Source of the DNA: Oscillospiraceae bacterium
GTDB taxonomy: Bacteria > Bacillota > Clostridia > Oscillospirales > Oscillospiraceae
NCBI GenBank assembly: GCA_022846095.1
Contig: AP025583.1
Location: 1,178,001 to 1,242,000 of the forward strand
Length of the DNA: 64,000 bases
Direction of reading: 5' to 3'
Shown here: piece after piece, positions 42,127-50,130 of the stretch
How positions within the stretch are numbered: the stretch's first letter is position 1
How the letters are laid out: every line of letters starts with the position of its first letter
Position numbers and translations under genes: made by a program
The notes under the pieces: generated by a model
What the model saw: only the letters and a program-made list of their open reading frames with translations
The model's database searches: none
Told to the model about the DNA's origin: nothing

Positions 42127-44479
42127 TGGCCTTCTCCTCCGGCTTGGTGGTCAGCAGGGCGTAAAGCTCGGTGTCCTTGGGGAACCGATCCACAAAGGGA
42201 ATGGTGGTATCGCCGTAGAACAGCAGGCCCTCGCCGGAGCCGGAGTGGGTGACGTAGGAGAGCTGGTGGGGCGAAATACCCAGGTGGCTGGCCAGCACCT
42301 CCCGATCCCCGGCGGCCTGGGAGAGCATATAGAGGAAATCGCAGTTGCCGAAGATGGACTCGATCTCGCTGCTCTCCAACAGGCTTTTCACGTTTTGGGT
42401 AATGCCGCTGGGGATGGCCCCCCATTTGCGAAAGCGCCGGAAAATCTCCACGCTGTAAGCCCCCACCTGGGGATCGGCCAGGAGCACATGGAACTCATCT
42501 TGATATACCCACGTCGCCTTGTGCCTGTCCCGGTTGGCCGTCACCCGGCCCCATATCTGATCGGTGAGAATGAGCAGGCCGATTTTTTTGAGCATCTTCC
42601 CCAGAGATTTGATGTCGTAGCACAGCAGGCGGTTACTCACCTCCACATTCGTCCTGTGGTTAAAGAGGTTGAGCGATCCCGTACAGTACAGTTCCAGGGC
42701 GGATGCCACCCGCCGGGCCTCCGGCTCCGGCTGTTTGAGCAGTTCCTCGTACAAGTCCTGGAGAATGGGCATCCGCTCCGGGGCCGGGTCTGCCAGATAG
42801 GGGCGGTACACGCTGCGCACCGCCCGGTCAATCACGGTTTTCTCCACCGGGGCCAGCCCGCCCCGGCCCCCTACGATCAGCTCGCACAGGGACAAAATAA
42901 AGTCGCTTTTCAGGGAGAGCGGGTCTTCATCGTCGGCATAGTCCGGGGTGATGTCCATGGGGTTGATGTAGGTGCCGGAGCCCGCCGAGGGGGTGAGCTT
43001 CACCACCTGCCCGCCCAGACGGTGGACAAGGGGGTAATATTCCCCCTCCGGGTCTGCGATCACAATATCGTCCTCCGGCATGGTGAGAAACACGTTGACG
43101 ATCTCCCGCTTGGCGGCGAAGCTCTTGCCGCTGCCGGGGGTGCCCAGGAAAAGCCCGTTGGGATTTTTGAGCTGCTTGCGGTCGGCCATGATCACGTTGC
43201 CGGACAGGGCGTTCATCCCGTAGTAGAGAGACTGGCCGCCCATACGCAGCTCCTTTGTCATAAAGGGCACGAAGATCGCGGTGGAGCTGGTGGTCATACC
43301 CCGCTGTATCTCAATGGCGTTGTCCCCCAGGGGGAGAGAGGACATATAGCCCTGCTCCTGCTGCCAGTCCAGCCGCCGCAAGGAACAGTTGTGCTTTTGG
43401 GCTATGCCGGAGAGGGTGAACACTTCGTTCTCCAGCTTCTCCCGCGTGGGGGCCAGATTGAGCACCAGAAACGTGAGCAGGAACATCCGCTCATTCCTGG
43501 ATTGCAGATCGGCCAGGAGGGCCGCCGCGTCCTTGGAGTAGGTGATGAGGTCGGGCGGTAAAATGTCCGGGTCGTAGCCGCTCCGGGTGGCCTTTCGCTG
43601 CTCCTCCACCTTCATCTTGTCAATATCGCTGATTTTGCCTTTTACCGTTTTAATGGCGCGGGTCTGATCCACGGTTTGAACGTGGAGGGTCACGGTCATT
43701 TCCGCGTCCAGTTCCAGCATTTCCAGCAGGAGCTTGTCGGAGAGCTCGGAAGCCAGGATTTGCAGATAGGAGGCGGCCCCCCAGGCCCGGCCCACCCGGA
43801 ACGTGCGGGATTGGGTGAAGTCGAAGCTGTCCGGGGCGATGAAATCCTTTGTCCCCATACCCGTGCGGGGGATGTCCTCCCAGGAGAAGTGAAAGGGCTC
43901 CCGGCCCCCCGGATGGAGCTGGCCGTGGAGGGCCTCCAGCCGCTCCCGCCCGTTCAGGGCGTGGGCGTGTACCCCCAGGCGCTTGAAGTTGCTCAGAATG
44001 TCCGCCTCTACCCGCTCCAGCCGGGGCCGGGCGGCGGCGAGGTCGGCGGTGGGTACGCCGAAGGTGATGTACTTGAAGCGTTCAATCCCGTTGTTGCTCC
44101 GGGCCACTTGCCGTTTCAGCATTTCGGTGTATTCGCCCCGGATGCTGTCAAAGGCATCGTGGGCCATGGGGATGTTGACTTTATAGCGGCTCCCGCCTCG
44201 GGAACGGTGGTTGACAAAGGAGAGCTGGAAGGGCAGCGCCGCGTCAAAGTAATTGAGAAAGCCGCACCAGCCGTCGAAGATGGCGGCCTGATCCTCGGTG
44301 CTTGCCACCGAGTAATTGATGTCCTCATAGGCGATGGTCTTGGTGTAGTAGCCGTCCCGCACCTTGCAAACGCCGTCTTTGAGCATTTCCATATAGGGGA
44401 TGGTCTGCTGGGCGGAGAGGGCCGCCCGCCCTTTACCCCTAGCGGGGCCGCGCTTTGCCGTGGGCTTGCTTTTGGTCAA
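42107..44479 (-). CDS. VirB4-family conjugation ATPase
   Basis: A protein of about 790 residues that energises the type IV secretion-like channel. The Walker A motif is LGTPGSGKSFAAKREI, Walker B WVYQDEFHVLLAD, and the C-terminal ITQNVKSLLES and YMLSQAAGDREVLASHLG motifs are typical. I choose TTG 44479 behind AAAGGAGGAACCGA as the start; earlier in-frame codons are inside prgI. It overlaps prgI by 41 bases, so translation of the two is probably coupled. Confidence 0.92.
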   Translation of the reverse strand: MTKSKPTAKRGPARGKGRAALSAQQTIPYMEMLKDGVCKVRDGYYTKTIAYEDINYSVASTEDQAAIFDGWCGFLNYFDAALPFQLSFVNHRSRGGSRYKVNIPMAHDAFDSIRGEYTEMLKRQVARSNNGIERFKYITFGVPTADLAAARPRLERVEADILSNFKRLGVHAHALNGRERLEALHGQLHPGGREPFHFSWEDIPRTGMGTKDFIAPDSFDFTQSRTFRVGRAWGAASYLQILASELSDKLLLEMLELDAEMTVTLHVQTVDQTRAIKTVKGKISDIDKMKVEEQRKATRSGYDPDILPPDLITYSKDAAALLADLQSRNERMFLLTFLVLNLAPTREKLENEVFTLSGIAQKHNCSLRRLDWQQEQGYMSSLPLGDNAIEIQRGMTTSSTAIFVPFMTKELRMGGQSLYYGMNALSGNVIMADRKQLKNPNGLFLGTPGSGKSFAAKREIVNVFLTMPEDDIVIADPEGEYYPLVHRLGGQVVKLTPSAGSGTYINPMDITPDYADDEDPLSLKSDFILSLCELIVGGRGGLAPVEKTVIDRAVRSVYRPYLADPAPERMPILQDLYEELLKQPEPEARRVASALELYCTGSLNLFNHRTNVEVSNRLLCYDIKSLGKMLKKIGLLILTDQIWGRVTANRDRHKATWVYQDEFHVLLADPQVGAYSVEIFRRFRKWGAIPSGITQNVKSLLESSEIESIFGNCDFLYMLSQAAGDREVLASHLGISPHQLSYVTHSGSGEGLLFYGDTTIPFVDRFPKDTELYALLTTKPEEKANERKEE

Positions 44480-44813
44480 TCGGTTCCTCCTTTCCTGTGA
44501 ATGGCGCGTACATATTCGCCGTCCGATAGGGCCGGGGGCCGGGCCGCAGGAAACGGGCCCGGACGATGTTCCGCACCACCTTTTCAAAGGGCTGGCCGTC
44601 CCGCTCATACATCGCCATGAAAAAGGCCGGGAGCATCACGGCCAGCATCAGGAACATAGCCCCGGTGTTGCCGATGGCGCTCCGGGTCAGCAGGAAGGAC
44701 GGGATGCCCACCAGGGCCGCGCCGCCGAAGCAGACGAGCTGGCGGCGGGTCAGGTTCAGGGCCAGCTTGGTCTTGATTTTGGAGAGGTCATTGGGGACGT
44801 TTACATAGGCCAT
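44439..44813 (-). CDS. PrgI-family membrane protein
   Basis: A 124-residue protein with MAYVNVPNDLSKIKTKLALN, two adjacent membrane segments (LVCFGGAALVGIPSFLL and GAMFLMLAVMLPAFFMAMY), then RDGQPFEKVVRNIVRARFLRP. This is the PrgI pattern, always next to virB4 in these systems. The start follows AGGAGGTGCGGC and lies inside the 3' end of the methyltransferase gene. Confidence 0.9.
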   Translation of the reverse strand: MAYVNVPNDLSKIKTKLALNLTRRQLVCFGGAALVGIPSFLLTRSAIGNTGAMFLMLAVMLPAFFMAMYERDGQPFEKVVRNIVRARFLRPGPRPYRTANMYAPFTGKEEPIDQKQAHGKARPR

Positions 44814-45393
44814 GCCGCACCTCCTCTCCGGCCCCCGGCGCTTCTGGCCAGCCTGACCAGAAGTGCGGAACGGTGGGCGCCACCTCGTTGCCCCATACGT
44901 CCCAGCCGGGCGGGGTCTGCCTTGCGAACAGCTCCACGCGGGGCAGGTCGCCCATGAGGGCCACGATCTTGTCCCTGGCCTCATCCGGCTTTTTGCTGTG
45001 GGCCTCGATGGGTGAAATAATGAATTGGTGGACGTTGGCCGCCCGCCGCTTGGGGTGTCCCCGCGTTGCCAGCAGGCAGACCTCCGCGTTGGCCCTTGTC
45101 CAAAAGCCCAGGCCATAAAACCAGCTATCCGCCTTGCGGTTCTTTTTCAGCCACACAAAGGCCGCGCTCTTGTAGGTGAAGCCCCAGGCCCGGATCAGCC
45201 GCAGGGCCTCCGGGAGCTGGGGGAACGTGGCCCACAAAAAAAGTGCACAGTCCGGGGCCGCCAGATCGGCCACGGGCAGGGCGCACAATTCCTCAATCCC
45301 CATTGTGGGGTAATGCTTTTCAGCCGCCCCCTGCAAGCCCTTTTGGGCGTAGCGCCAGGGCGGATCGGCGTAGATGATGGAATATTTACCGAT
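44788..45393 (-). CDS. MT-A70-family adenine methyltransferase with no canonical start codon
   Basis: About 201 residues. The catalytic DPPW motif (YSIIYADPPWRYAQKG) lies at about residues 6-15, followed by ALPVADLAAPDCALFLWAT and EVCLLATRGHPKR. It probably methylates adenine N6 in element DNA. An ATG, GTG or TTG is absent in frame upstream of the motif. AAAGGAG is followed seven bases later by ATC at 45393, giving IGKYSIIYADPPW, so ATC is the likely start. The first usual codon (TTG 45336) would delete DPPW. Palindrome copy 9 is read in frame near the C-terminus (HFWSGWPEA), and the last codons overlap prgI. Confidence 0.75.
   Translation of the reverse strand: MGKYSIIYADPPWRYAQKGLQGAAEKHYPTMGIEELCALPVADLAAPDCALFLWATFPQLPEALRLIRAWGFTYKSAAFVWLKKNRKADSWFYGLGFWTRANAEVCLLATRGHPKRRAANVHQFIISPIEAHSKKPDEARDKIVALMGDLPRVELFARQTPPGWDVWGNEVAPTVPHFWSGWPEAPGAGEEVRHGLCKRPQ
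44841..44863. repeat. Element-1 palindrome, copy 9 (inside MT-A70 gene)
   Basis: CTTCTGGCCA GCC TGACCAGAAG, read on the minus strand as part of HFWSGWPEA, a different frame from copies 7 and 8. Confidence 0.88.
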
Positions 45394-45395
45394 AG

Positions 45396-46307
45396 TTACA
45401 CTCCTTTCCCGCCGCCCTCGACGGCCAGCCGCGCCTGCTCCAGCCGCTCGGTGGCCGGGCCGTAAAAGGCCGGGGCGTTCTCAAAACAGATATAGCGGCG
45501 GCCCGTGTTCAGCGCCGCCACCGCCGTGGTGCCGCTCCCCGCGCAGATGTCCGCCACCACCTGGCCCTCGCGGGTGTAGGTGCGGATCAGGTACTCGCAC
45601 AAGTCCACGGGCTTCTGCGTGGGGTGGATGGTATTTGCCACCGTGGAGAACGCCAGCACGTTCCCCGGAAACCGCCGCCCGTCCGACTCGCCGCTGGTGC
45701 GCTCAAACTTCCCATAGTTGGGGCTCTGGCCGCTGCGGTGGTGGATTTTCTTGTAGGGCTCCCCCTGGTCGAATTGGGGGTAGTAGGCCGGGGCCTTGCG
45801 GTAGAACACAAGAATGTTCTCCGACTTTTTCAGCGGGGCGCGGCGGGCGTTGAGAAAGCCGGTGCAGCGGCTCTTGTACCACACCCATTCATAGCGGAGC
45901 ATGGGGAGGTTGGACGCGCCCAGTACCTTGTCATAGGGGCACTGCGCGAACAAGAGTACCGCGCCCTCCGGCTTCACCGCCCACCGCACCGCCTCCCACA
46001 GCTCCGGGAGCGGCAGGGGCACGTCCCAGTAATTCCGGGTGGTGCCGTAGGGCGGATCGGTCAAGAGCATATCCACCGAATGACGGGGCAGGGCGCGCAG
46101 CCCCTCGATCCCGTCCATGAGAAACAAGCCGTCCGGGGCCAGGGGCCGCCCGTCCGGGGCAAAGCTCTGGCCTCGTCGCCCCAAACTGCGCTCGGCTCCC
46201 TCTGGCCATTCTGGCCAGAAGTCCGCCCGCTCCGTTGCGGCTCCTCCTCCCACAAAGTCTGCCGACTTTGCGGGGACCCTATTTTCAGAAGTGAAACAGT
46301 CCGTCAT
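45396..46307 (-). CDS. Site-specific DNA methyltransferase (N4-cytosine/N6-adenine class)
   Basis: A 303-residue DNA methyltransferase. The catalytic DPPY is in MLLTDPPYGTTRNYWD, the SAM-binding FxGxG-like motif in VVADICAGSGTTAVAAL near the C-terminus, and NTIHPTQKPVDLCEYLIR lies between, giving beta-class motif order. No restriction partner is seen, so it is probably an orphan that protects element DNA on entry. The N-terminal 35 residues include palindrome copy 10 in frame (DFWPEWPEG) and may not be conserved. The MT-A70 gene follows two bases after its stop. Confidence 0.87.
   Translation of the reverse strand: MTDCFTSENRVPAKSADFVGGGAATERADFWPEWPEGAERSLGRRGQSFAPDGRPLAPDGLFLMDGIEGLRALPRHSVDMLLTDPPYGTTRNYWDVPLPLPELWEAVRWAVKPEGAVLLFAQCPYDKVLGASNLPMLRYEWVWYKSRCTGFLNARRAPLKKSENILVFYRKAPAYYPQFDQGEPYKKIHHRSGQSPNYGKFERTSGESDGRRFPGNVLAFSTVANTIHPTQKPVDLCEYLIRTYTREGQVVADICAGSGTTAVAALNTGRRYICFENAPAFYGPATERLEQARLAVEGGGKGV
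46199..46221. repeat. Element-1 palindrome, copy 10 (inside methyltransferase gene)
   Basis: CCTCTGGCCA TTC TGGCCAGAAG, encoding part of DFWPEWPEG near the N-terminus. Confidence 0.85.
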
Positions 46308-46322
46308 AGATCACCTTTCCTT

Positions 46323-47189
46323 TTAGTGAGCACCGAAGATGCTTTTTGAAATGCTCCCCGTCTTGAACAGCATGAAGCAGAGCAAAACCGTGTAGCCGAT
46401 AGTTCCCCACACGGCCCCGATGGGGTCGCCGCCCGTGGCGATGCCCTGAATGAGCACCGCGTAAATCGCCACGCAGATCAAGATCAGCAGGCCCTGGAAG
46501 CCCACCGCGAACAGGAATTTGAGATAGTTTTGTCCCATGCTCCCCAGCTCCCGGTTGGAGAGGGTCGCCACGGGGATGGGCGCTAAACTGGTGAGCATAT
46601 ATATTTCCAGCATCCTGCCGTACACCAGCACGAAGATGACGATGCCCAGCGCGTCCATCGTGAAGCCGATAATCAGAGACTGCATGAACAGCCCCAGCAG
46701 GGGCCCCAGCTCCATGCCCTCCAGCGTCGCCTGCAGCCCGGCCAGCATATCCGGCGTAATGTCCGTGGAGCCCTGGATCAGCCCCGCCGACTGTGCAATC
46801 ACGCTTTGGGAGACATCGAAAACCGCGTTGACGATAGCAAAGGTGTTGGAGAGAATGAGGATGGCGCAGGCGGTCTTGAACATCCACTTGTAGATATTCG
46901 CCACGTCAAACTCGTGCATATTGTTCTTTTCCAGGATCATCTGGATGAGCTCATAGGTCGCAACGAAGGTCAGGATCAGCCCGGAAACCGGCAGGATCAC
47001 CGTTTCGGAAAGCTGCCGTATGAGGGAGAAAACCCCGGCGTGCCACGCCGCCGGGGTAGTCCCCACTTGCACCGCAATCTCTCCGACTCGGACATTTACC
47101 GTATCAAAGAGCCCCTCCAGGTTGCCCATGATGCCCTCGATCAGCAGCCCCTTGAGCCAGTCCGTGATCCAGTCGGTGAGAATACCCAT
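46323..47189 (-). CDS. TrbL/VirB6-like conjugation membrane protein
   Basis: A 288-residue polytopic membrane protein with about six segments (for example TVILPVSGLILTFVATYEL, ACAILILSNTFAIVNAVF, ALGIVIFVLVYGRMLEIYML, GLLILICVAIYAVLI). The opening GILTDWITDWLKGLLIEGIMGNLEGLF is characteristic of the VirB6-like protein of clostridial ICEs. It forms part of the inner-membrane channel. Maff2 is encoded directly upstream. Confidence 0.87.
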   Translation of the reverse strand: MGILTDWITDWLKGLLIEGIMGNLEGLFDTVNVRVGEIAVQVGTTPAAWHAGVFSLIRQLSETVILPVSGLILTFVATYELIQMILEKNNMHEFDVANIYKWMFKTACAILILSNTFAIVNAVFDVSQSVIAQSAGLIQGSTDITPDMLAGLQATLEGMELGPLLGLFMQSLIIGFTMDALGIVIFVLVYGRMLEIYMLTSLAPIPVATLSNRELGSMGQNYLKFLFAVGFQGLLILICVAIYAVLIQGIATGGDPIGAVWGTIGYTVLLCFMLFKTGSISKSIFGAH

Positions 47190-47201
47190 AGGCCCCGGCC
47201 C

Positions 47202-47414
47202 TTAAAACAAGCTGGACAGCAGGGGGATCAGGGTGGTGCCCAGCACGATGATGCCGCCGCCCGCCATGAGCTGCTTGATGCCCTGGCTTTTGGCCGCCGC
47301 ATTGTCCGAGCCGTAGCCCTCCAGCAGATTGACCACGCCCCACACGGCCAGACCGGCCCCCAGGGCGATGACGAGCGTTTGAAGGGTGGTAACAGCGGTA
47401 GCGAAAAACTGCAT
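47202..47414 (-). CDS. Maff2-family small membrane protein
   Basis: A 70-residue protein with two membrane segments (TLQTLVIALGAGLAVWGVVNLL and GGGIIVLGTTLIPLLSSLF) joined by GYGSDNAAAKSQGIKQLM. This is the Maff2 pattern, always found between virD4 and the virB6-like gene in these elements, perhaps a VirB2/pilin-like component. The start follows GGAGGCATT. Confidence 0.9.
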   Translation of the reverse strand: MQFFATAVTTLQTLVIALGAGLAVWGVVNLLEGYGSDNAAAKSQGIKQLMAGGGIIVLGTTLIPLLSSLF

Positions 47415-47485
47415 AATGCCTCCATTTCTCCGGGGGCAGGCCCCCGGCCATGAAAAAAGCCGCCCTATACAGGCGGCAAGCTCCT

Positions 47486-47508
47486 CTTCTGGTCACACTG
47501 GCCAGAAG
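47486..47508. repeat. Element-1 palindrome, copy 11
   Basis: CTTCTGGTCA CAC TGGCCAGAAG, abutting the stop codon of the orphaned virD4 3' end. Confidence 0.82.
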
Positions 47509-47604
47509 CTATACAAAGGCGTCCGGGTCGTCGAGATCATCATAGTTGAGGATGTCCTCGTCCTCTTCCATGTGCCCCTCGTCCGGCACGTCCACCTCGT
47601 ACAC
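47509..47604 (-). pseudogene. Orphaned 3' end of virD4
   Basis: This stretch encodes YEVDVPDEGHMEEDEDILNY, then DDLDDPDAFV and a stop, the tail of the VirD4 protein. The intact-ended copy at 50127-50220 reads the same apart from EHLEEDED and a final DTFA. The two differ at several bases and by one codon, so the cargo at 47.7-50.1 kb brought its own version of the gene end when it inserted. No upstream coding sequence remains here. Confidence 0.85.
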
Positions 47605-47707
47605 AGACTTTATGAAATATTGACCTAAAACAGGTTGTAATATGTTGTCTTAAAGTCATTCGTGTTGTAAAATGAAGTCAATATTAAGCGAAAGAAAGGT
47701 GTATACG

Positions 47708-48559
47708 ATGACACTTGAAGAATACATCGTAAAACGAAAACGGGAAGATGGCATCAATGAATACGATTTGGAAAAGCGTTTAGAAAATACACGGATTTGT
47801 GTTAATTATATATTTGAATATTTTAATAACTATTTGGATTCAAAGCCAGTCGACGAAAAAACTGTACTGCATGAGCAAAAAGTAGATAAGTATAGGCATA
47901 TTGTTCGGGAATACAATCCAGAGGTAAGGGAGTGGCTTGTCTCGATTTATTCATCGCATGGTAAATATATGCATAAGCAGTTAATGAATCTAATCACAGA
48001 TGATTATTTTCTCCTTTATGATAGCGAAGCCGAGTTTAGAGCGCTTTCATATGATATTTATCCAAAAGCTATTAAGCGATTTAAATTCCTTGATGGGCAA
48101 TCGGAAATGGTATTTCAATTTGTAAAAGAGGCCCACCGAATTAGAAATTCCTTTTACCCATATGATTCGGATTTTTATATTTCGGATAGTGTTAACGAGT
48201 GGATATTTGATACCTATAATAAGCATGGCGTAAATGTCTATAATTTTTGTTATGAGTGGGCGCACTATTTTTTTGAATGCCCAGAAATGTGGCCCAAAGG
48301 GCATAAACTAAAAAGCGAATATTATGATAAACGTTCAGAATACAAAGGAATTAGCCTAAGCGAATCGTTCTTTTGGGATTATGATTATAGACAAAAGAGC
48401 AATCTTTTTTGCCTGGATTCTTTATATAGGAGTATGCCTAAAAAGAGCTTTATTAAGGGGCGGAAGCAGGAATTTGAGGCGGTACTTTTGTACTGCTGGT
48501 TACATGGCGTAACAAGTGATGATGAGTATTGGAACGAATACTCACAACAAGTCTTATAG
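47708..48559 (+). CDS. Unknown helical protein, first gene of the AT-rich cargo unit
   Basis: A 283-residue soluble protein of no family I recognise, started at the ATG after AAAGGTGTATACG. It is predominantly helical, rich in Tyr, Phe, Lys and Asp (YLDSKPVDEK, DKYRHIVREYNPEVREWLVS, RRIRNSFYPYDSDFYISDSV-like text near residues 145-165). No membrane segment or catalytic motif stands out. It lies 27 bases before the nuclease-helicase gene, both AT-rich and opposite in direction to the transfer genes, so the two probably act together. Confidence 0.75.
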   Translation: MTLEEYIVKRKREDGINEYDLEKRLENTRICVNYIFEYFNNYLDSKPVDEKTVLHEQKVDKYRHIVREYNPEVREWLVSIYSSHGKYMHKQLMNLITDDYFLLYDSEAEFRALSYDIYPKAIKRFKFLDGQSEMVFQFVKEAHRIRNSFYPYDSDFYISDSVNEWIFDTYNKHGVNVYNFCYEWAHYFFECPEMWPKGHKLKSEYYDKRSEYKGISLSESFFWDYDYRQKSNLFCLDSLYRSMPKKSFIKGRKQEFEAVLLYCWLHGVTSDDEYWNEYSQQVL

Positions 48560-48586
48560 GGTATGGGCAGCAAGAAGGAGAAATAC

Positions 48587-50083
48587 GTGAAACCTTTAAA
48601 TCTATATGTGTTAACAAGGCTTTCAACCGTAGAGGAATTTGCTCTGTTTGATAATCAACTGTGTGATCGAAACTCCTTGATTAAAACTAAGGAACATGAG
48701 ATAGCTTGTCTCCGTTCATTGGTAGATAGTCTGCTTACACATAATTCATCTTTGATGTCGTTTGACGGTTTCTTTTATTCATTTAATATTCCTCAAATAG
48801 GAAAAGAGTTTGATCTGTTGAGAGTAAGCGATGGATTAATTGTTAACATTGAATTAAAGAGTCAAGCGGTCTCCGAAGAGAAAATCAAAAAGCAACTACT
48901 GAAAAATAAATATTATTTATCTCATTTATCAAAAGAAGTTGTTTTATTTACTTTCGTTAAAAGCACGAACACTTTGTTTACTCTTACACATGATCAAGAG
49001 CTAATATCAGACTCTTTTTTTAATCTTGCAAATGTCTTAGCCAATCAGACGGATTTATTTCTTGGCAATATTGAAGAACTATTTAGAGTATCAGATTATT
49101 TAGTCTCGCCATTAAACACCCCAGAAAAATTTATTAAAGGAGATTATTTTTTAACTCCACAGCAAGACGCTTTTAAAGCTCAAATACTTAGTATTATTGA
49201 TTCGGCCAATAGTTTTCGCTTTATAGCTCTAACAGGAGGACCAGGCACTGGAAAAACATTACTCTTATACGATTTAGCTGTGCATTGTTCAACTTTGGGG
49301 ACCTGTTGTTTGATTCATTGTGGAATTCCATCAGAAGGGCATGAGTTCCTGCGAAAAAAATTAGAGAATGTTGATATTCTTGTCGCTAAACAGGTTAATT
49401 CCTATATTGACCTTTCTAAATATGAGTTCATTTTTCTGGATGAAAGTCATCGGTTTTACAGCGGTCAATTTCAAGACGTGGTAGAGAAAACAAAGGAAAC
49501 TGGTGCCATCACAGTTTTTTCATATGACAGCAAGCAAGTTTTATCAAACAAAGAAAGCTATGCAGCAATAAGTGAGCGTATCGAAACGTTGCCTAACTTA
49601 ACTAAATTAAAACTGTCAAGTAAGATTAGGACAAACAGGGAATTAGCTTCATTCATTCGTAGGCTAATGAATCTAAAATCGACCGATATACTCCCGCATT
49701 ACCCATCAGTTACAATTTCTTTTGCAAATGATATATCTGAAGCTCAAATGCTTCTTGCCTATTTTCGGAACAAAGGATACATATTTATCCACTATACAAA
49801 GTCAAATTATTATAGTGGCAGTCTTGATGCTTATAGCGGTGACGTCAACACACACCGGGTTATTGGGCAAGAATTTGACAACGTAGTTATGATTATGGAT
49901 GATACTTTCCAATATGATGCCCAAGGAAAATTACAAGCCAAGGTACATCCAAATCCAGATTATTTATATCGACAATTACTCTTTCAGGGGTTAACAAGAG
50001 TACGAGAAAAATTGGCTCTTATAGTAGTGGGAGATGAGACGTTATTTAAAAAAATATTATCAATTTTGCAAGGCTCTCCATGA
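48587..50083 (+). CDS. DUF2075-type SF1 helicase fused to a PD-(D/E)XK-like nuclease domain
   Basis: About 498 residues from GTG 48587, which follows AAGGAGAAATAC; ATG 48563 is an alternative. The N-terminal domain has an EFDLLRV strand (Asp76) and VNIELKSQ (Glu89, Lys91), the D...ExK core of NERD/PD-(D/E)XK nucleases. The helicase part has Walker A GGPGTGKT (217-224), Walker B FIFLDESHR (about 281-289), then HRVIGQEFDNVVMIMDD and LLFQGLTRVREKLALIVVG, as in DUF2075 helicases. It probably processes DNA under ATP. With the unknown partner upstream it forms a two-gene cassette of the kind seen in defence islands. It ends at a hairpin shared with virD4. Confidence 0.82.
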   Translation: MKPLNLYVLTRLSTVEEFALFDNQLCDRNSLIKTKEHEIACLRSLVDSLLTHNSSLMSFDGFFYSFNIPQIGKEFDLLRVSDGLIVNIELKSQAVSEEKIKKQLLKNKYYLSHLSKEVVLFTFVKSTNTLFTLTHDQELISDSFFNLANVLANQTDLFLGNIEELFRVSDYLVSPLNTPEKFIKGDYFLTPQQDAFKAQILSIIDSANSFRFIALTGGPGTGKTLLLYDLAVHCSTLGTCCLIHCGIPSEGHEFLRKKLENVDILVAKQVNSYIDLSKYEFIFLDESHRFYSGQFQDVVEKTKETGAITVFSYDSKQVLSNKESYAAISERIETLPNLTKLKLSSKIRTNRELASFIRRLMNLKSTDILPHYPSVTISFANDISEAQMLLAYFRNKGYIFIHYTKSNYYSGSLDAYSGDVNTHRVIGQEFDNVVMIMDDTFQYDAQGKLQAKVHPNPDYLYRQLLFQGLTRVREKLALIVVGDETLFKKILSILQGSP

Positions 50084-50130
50084 TAGTACCCCCCACGCTC
50101 TAATTCTCATTGGAGCGTGGGGGGTACTAT
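50083..50130. terminator. Convergent terminator between the cargo and virD4
   Basis: A perfect 18-bp stem, ATAGTACCCCCCACGCTC and its complement, with a 12-base loop. The right arm contains the virD4 stop codon. Confidence 0.8.
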
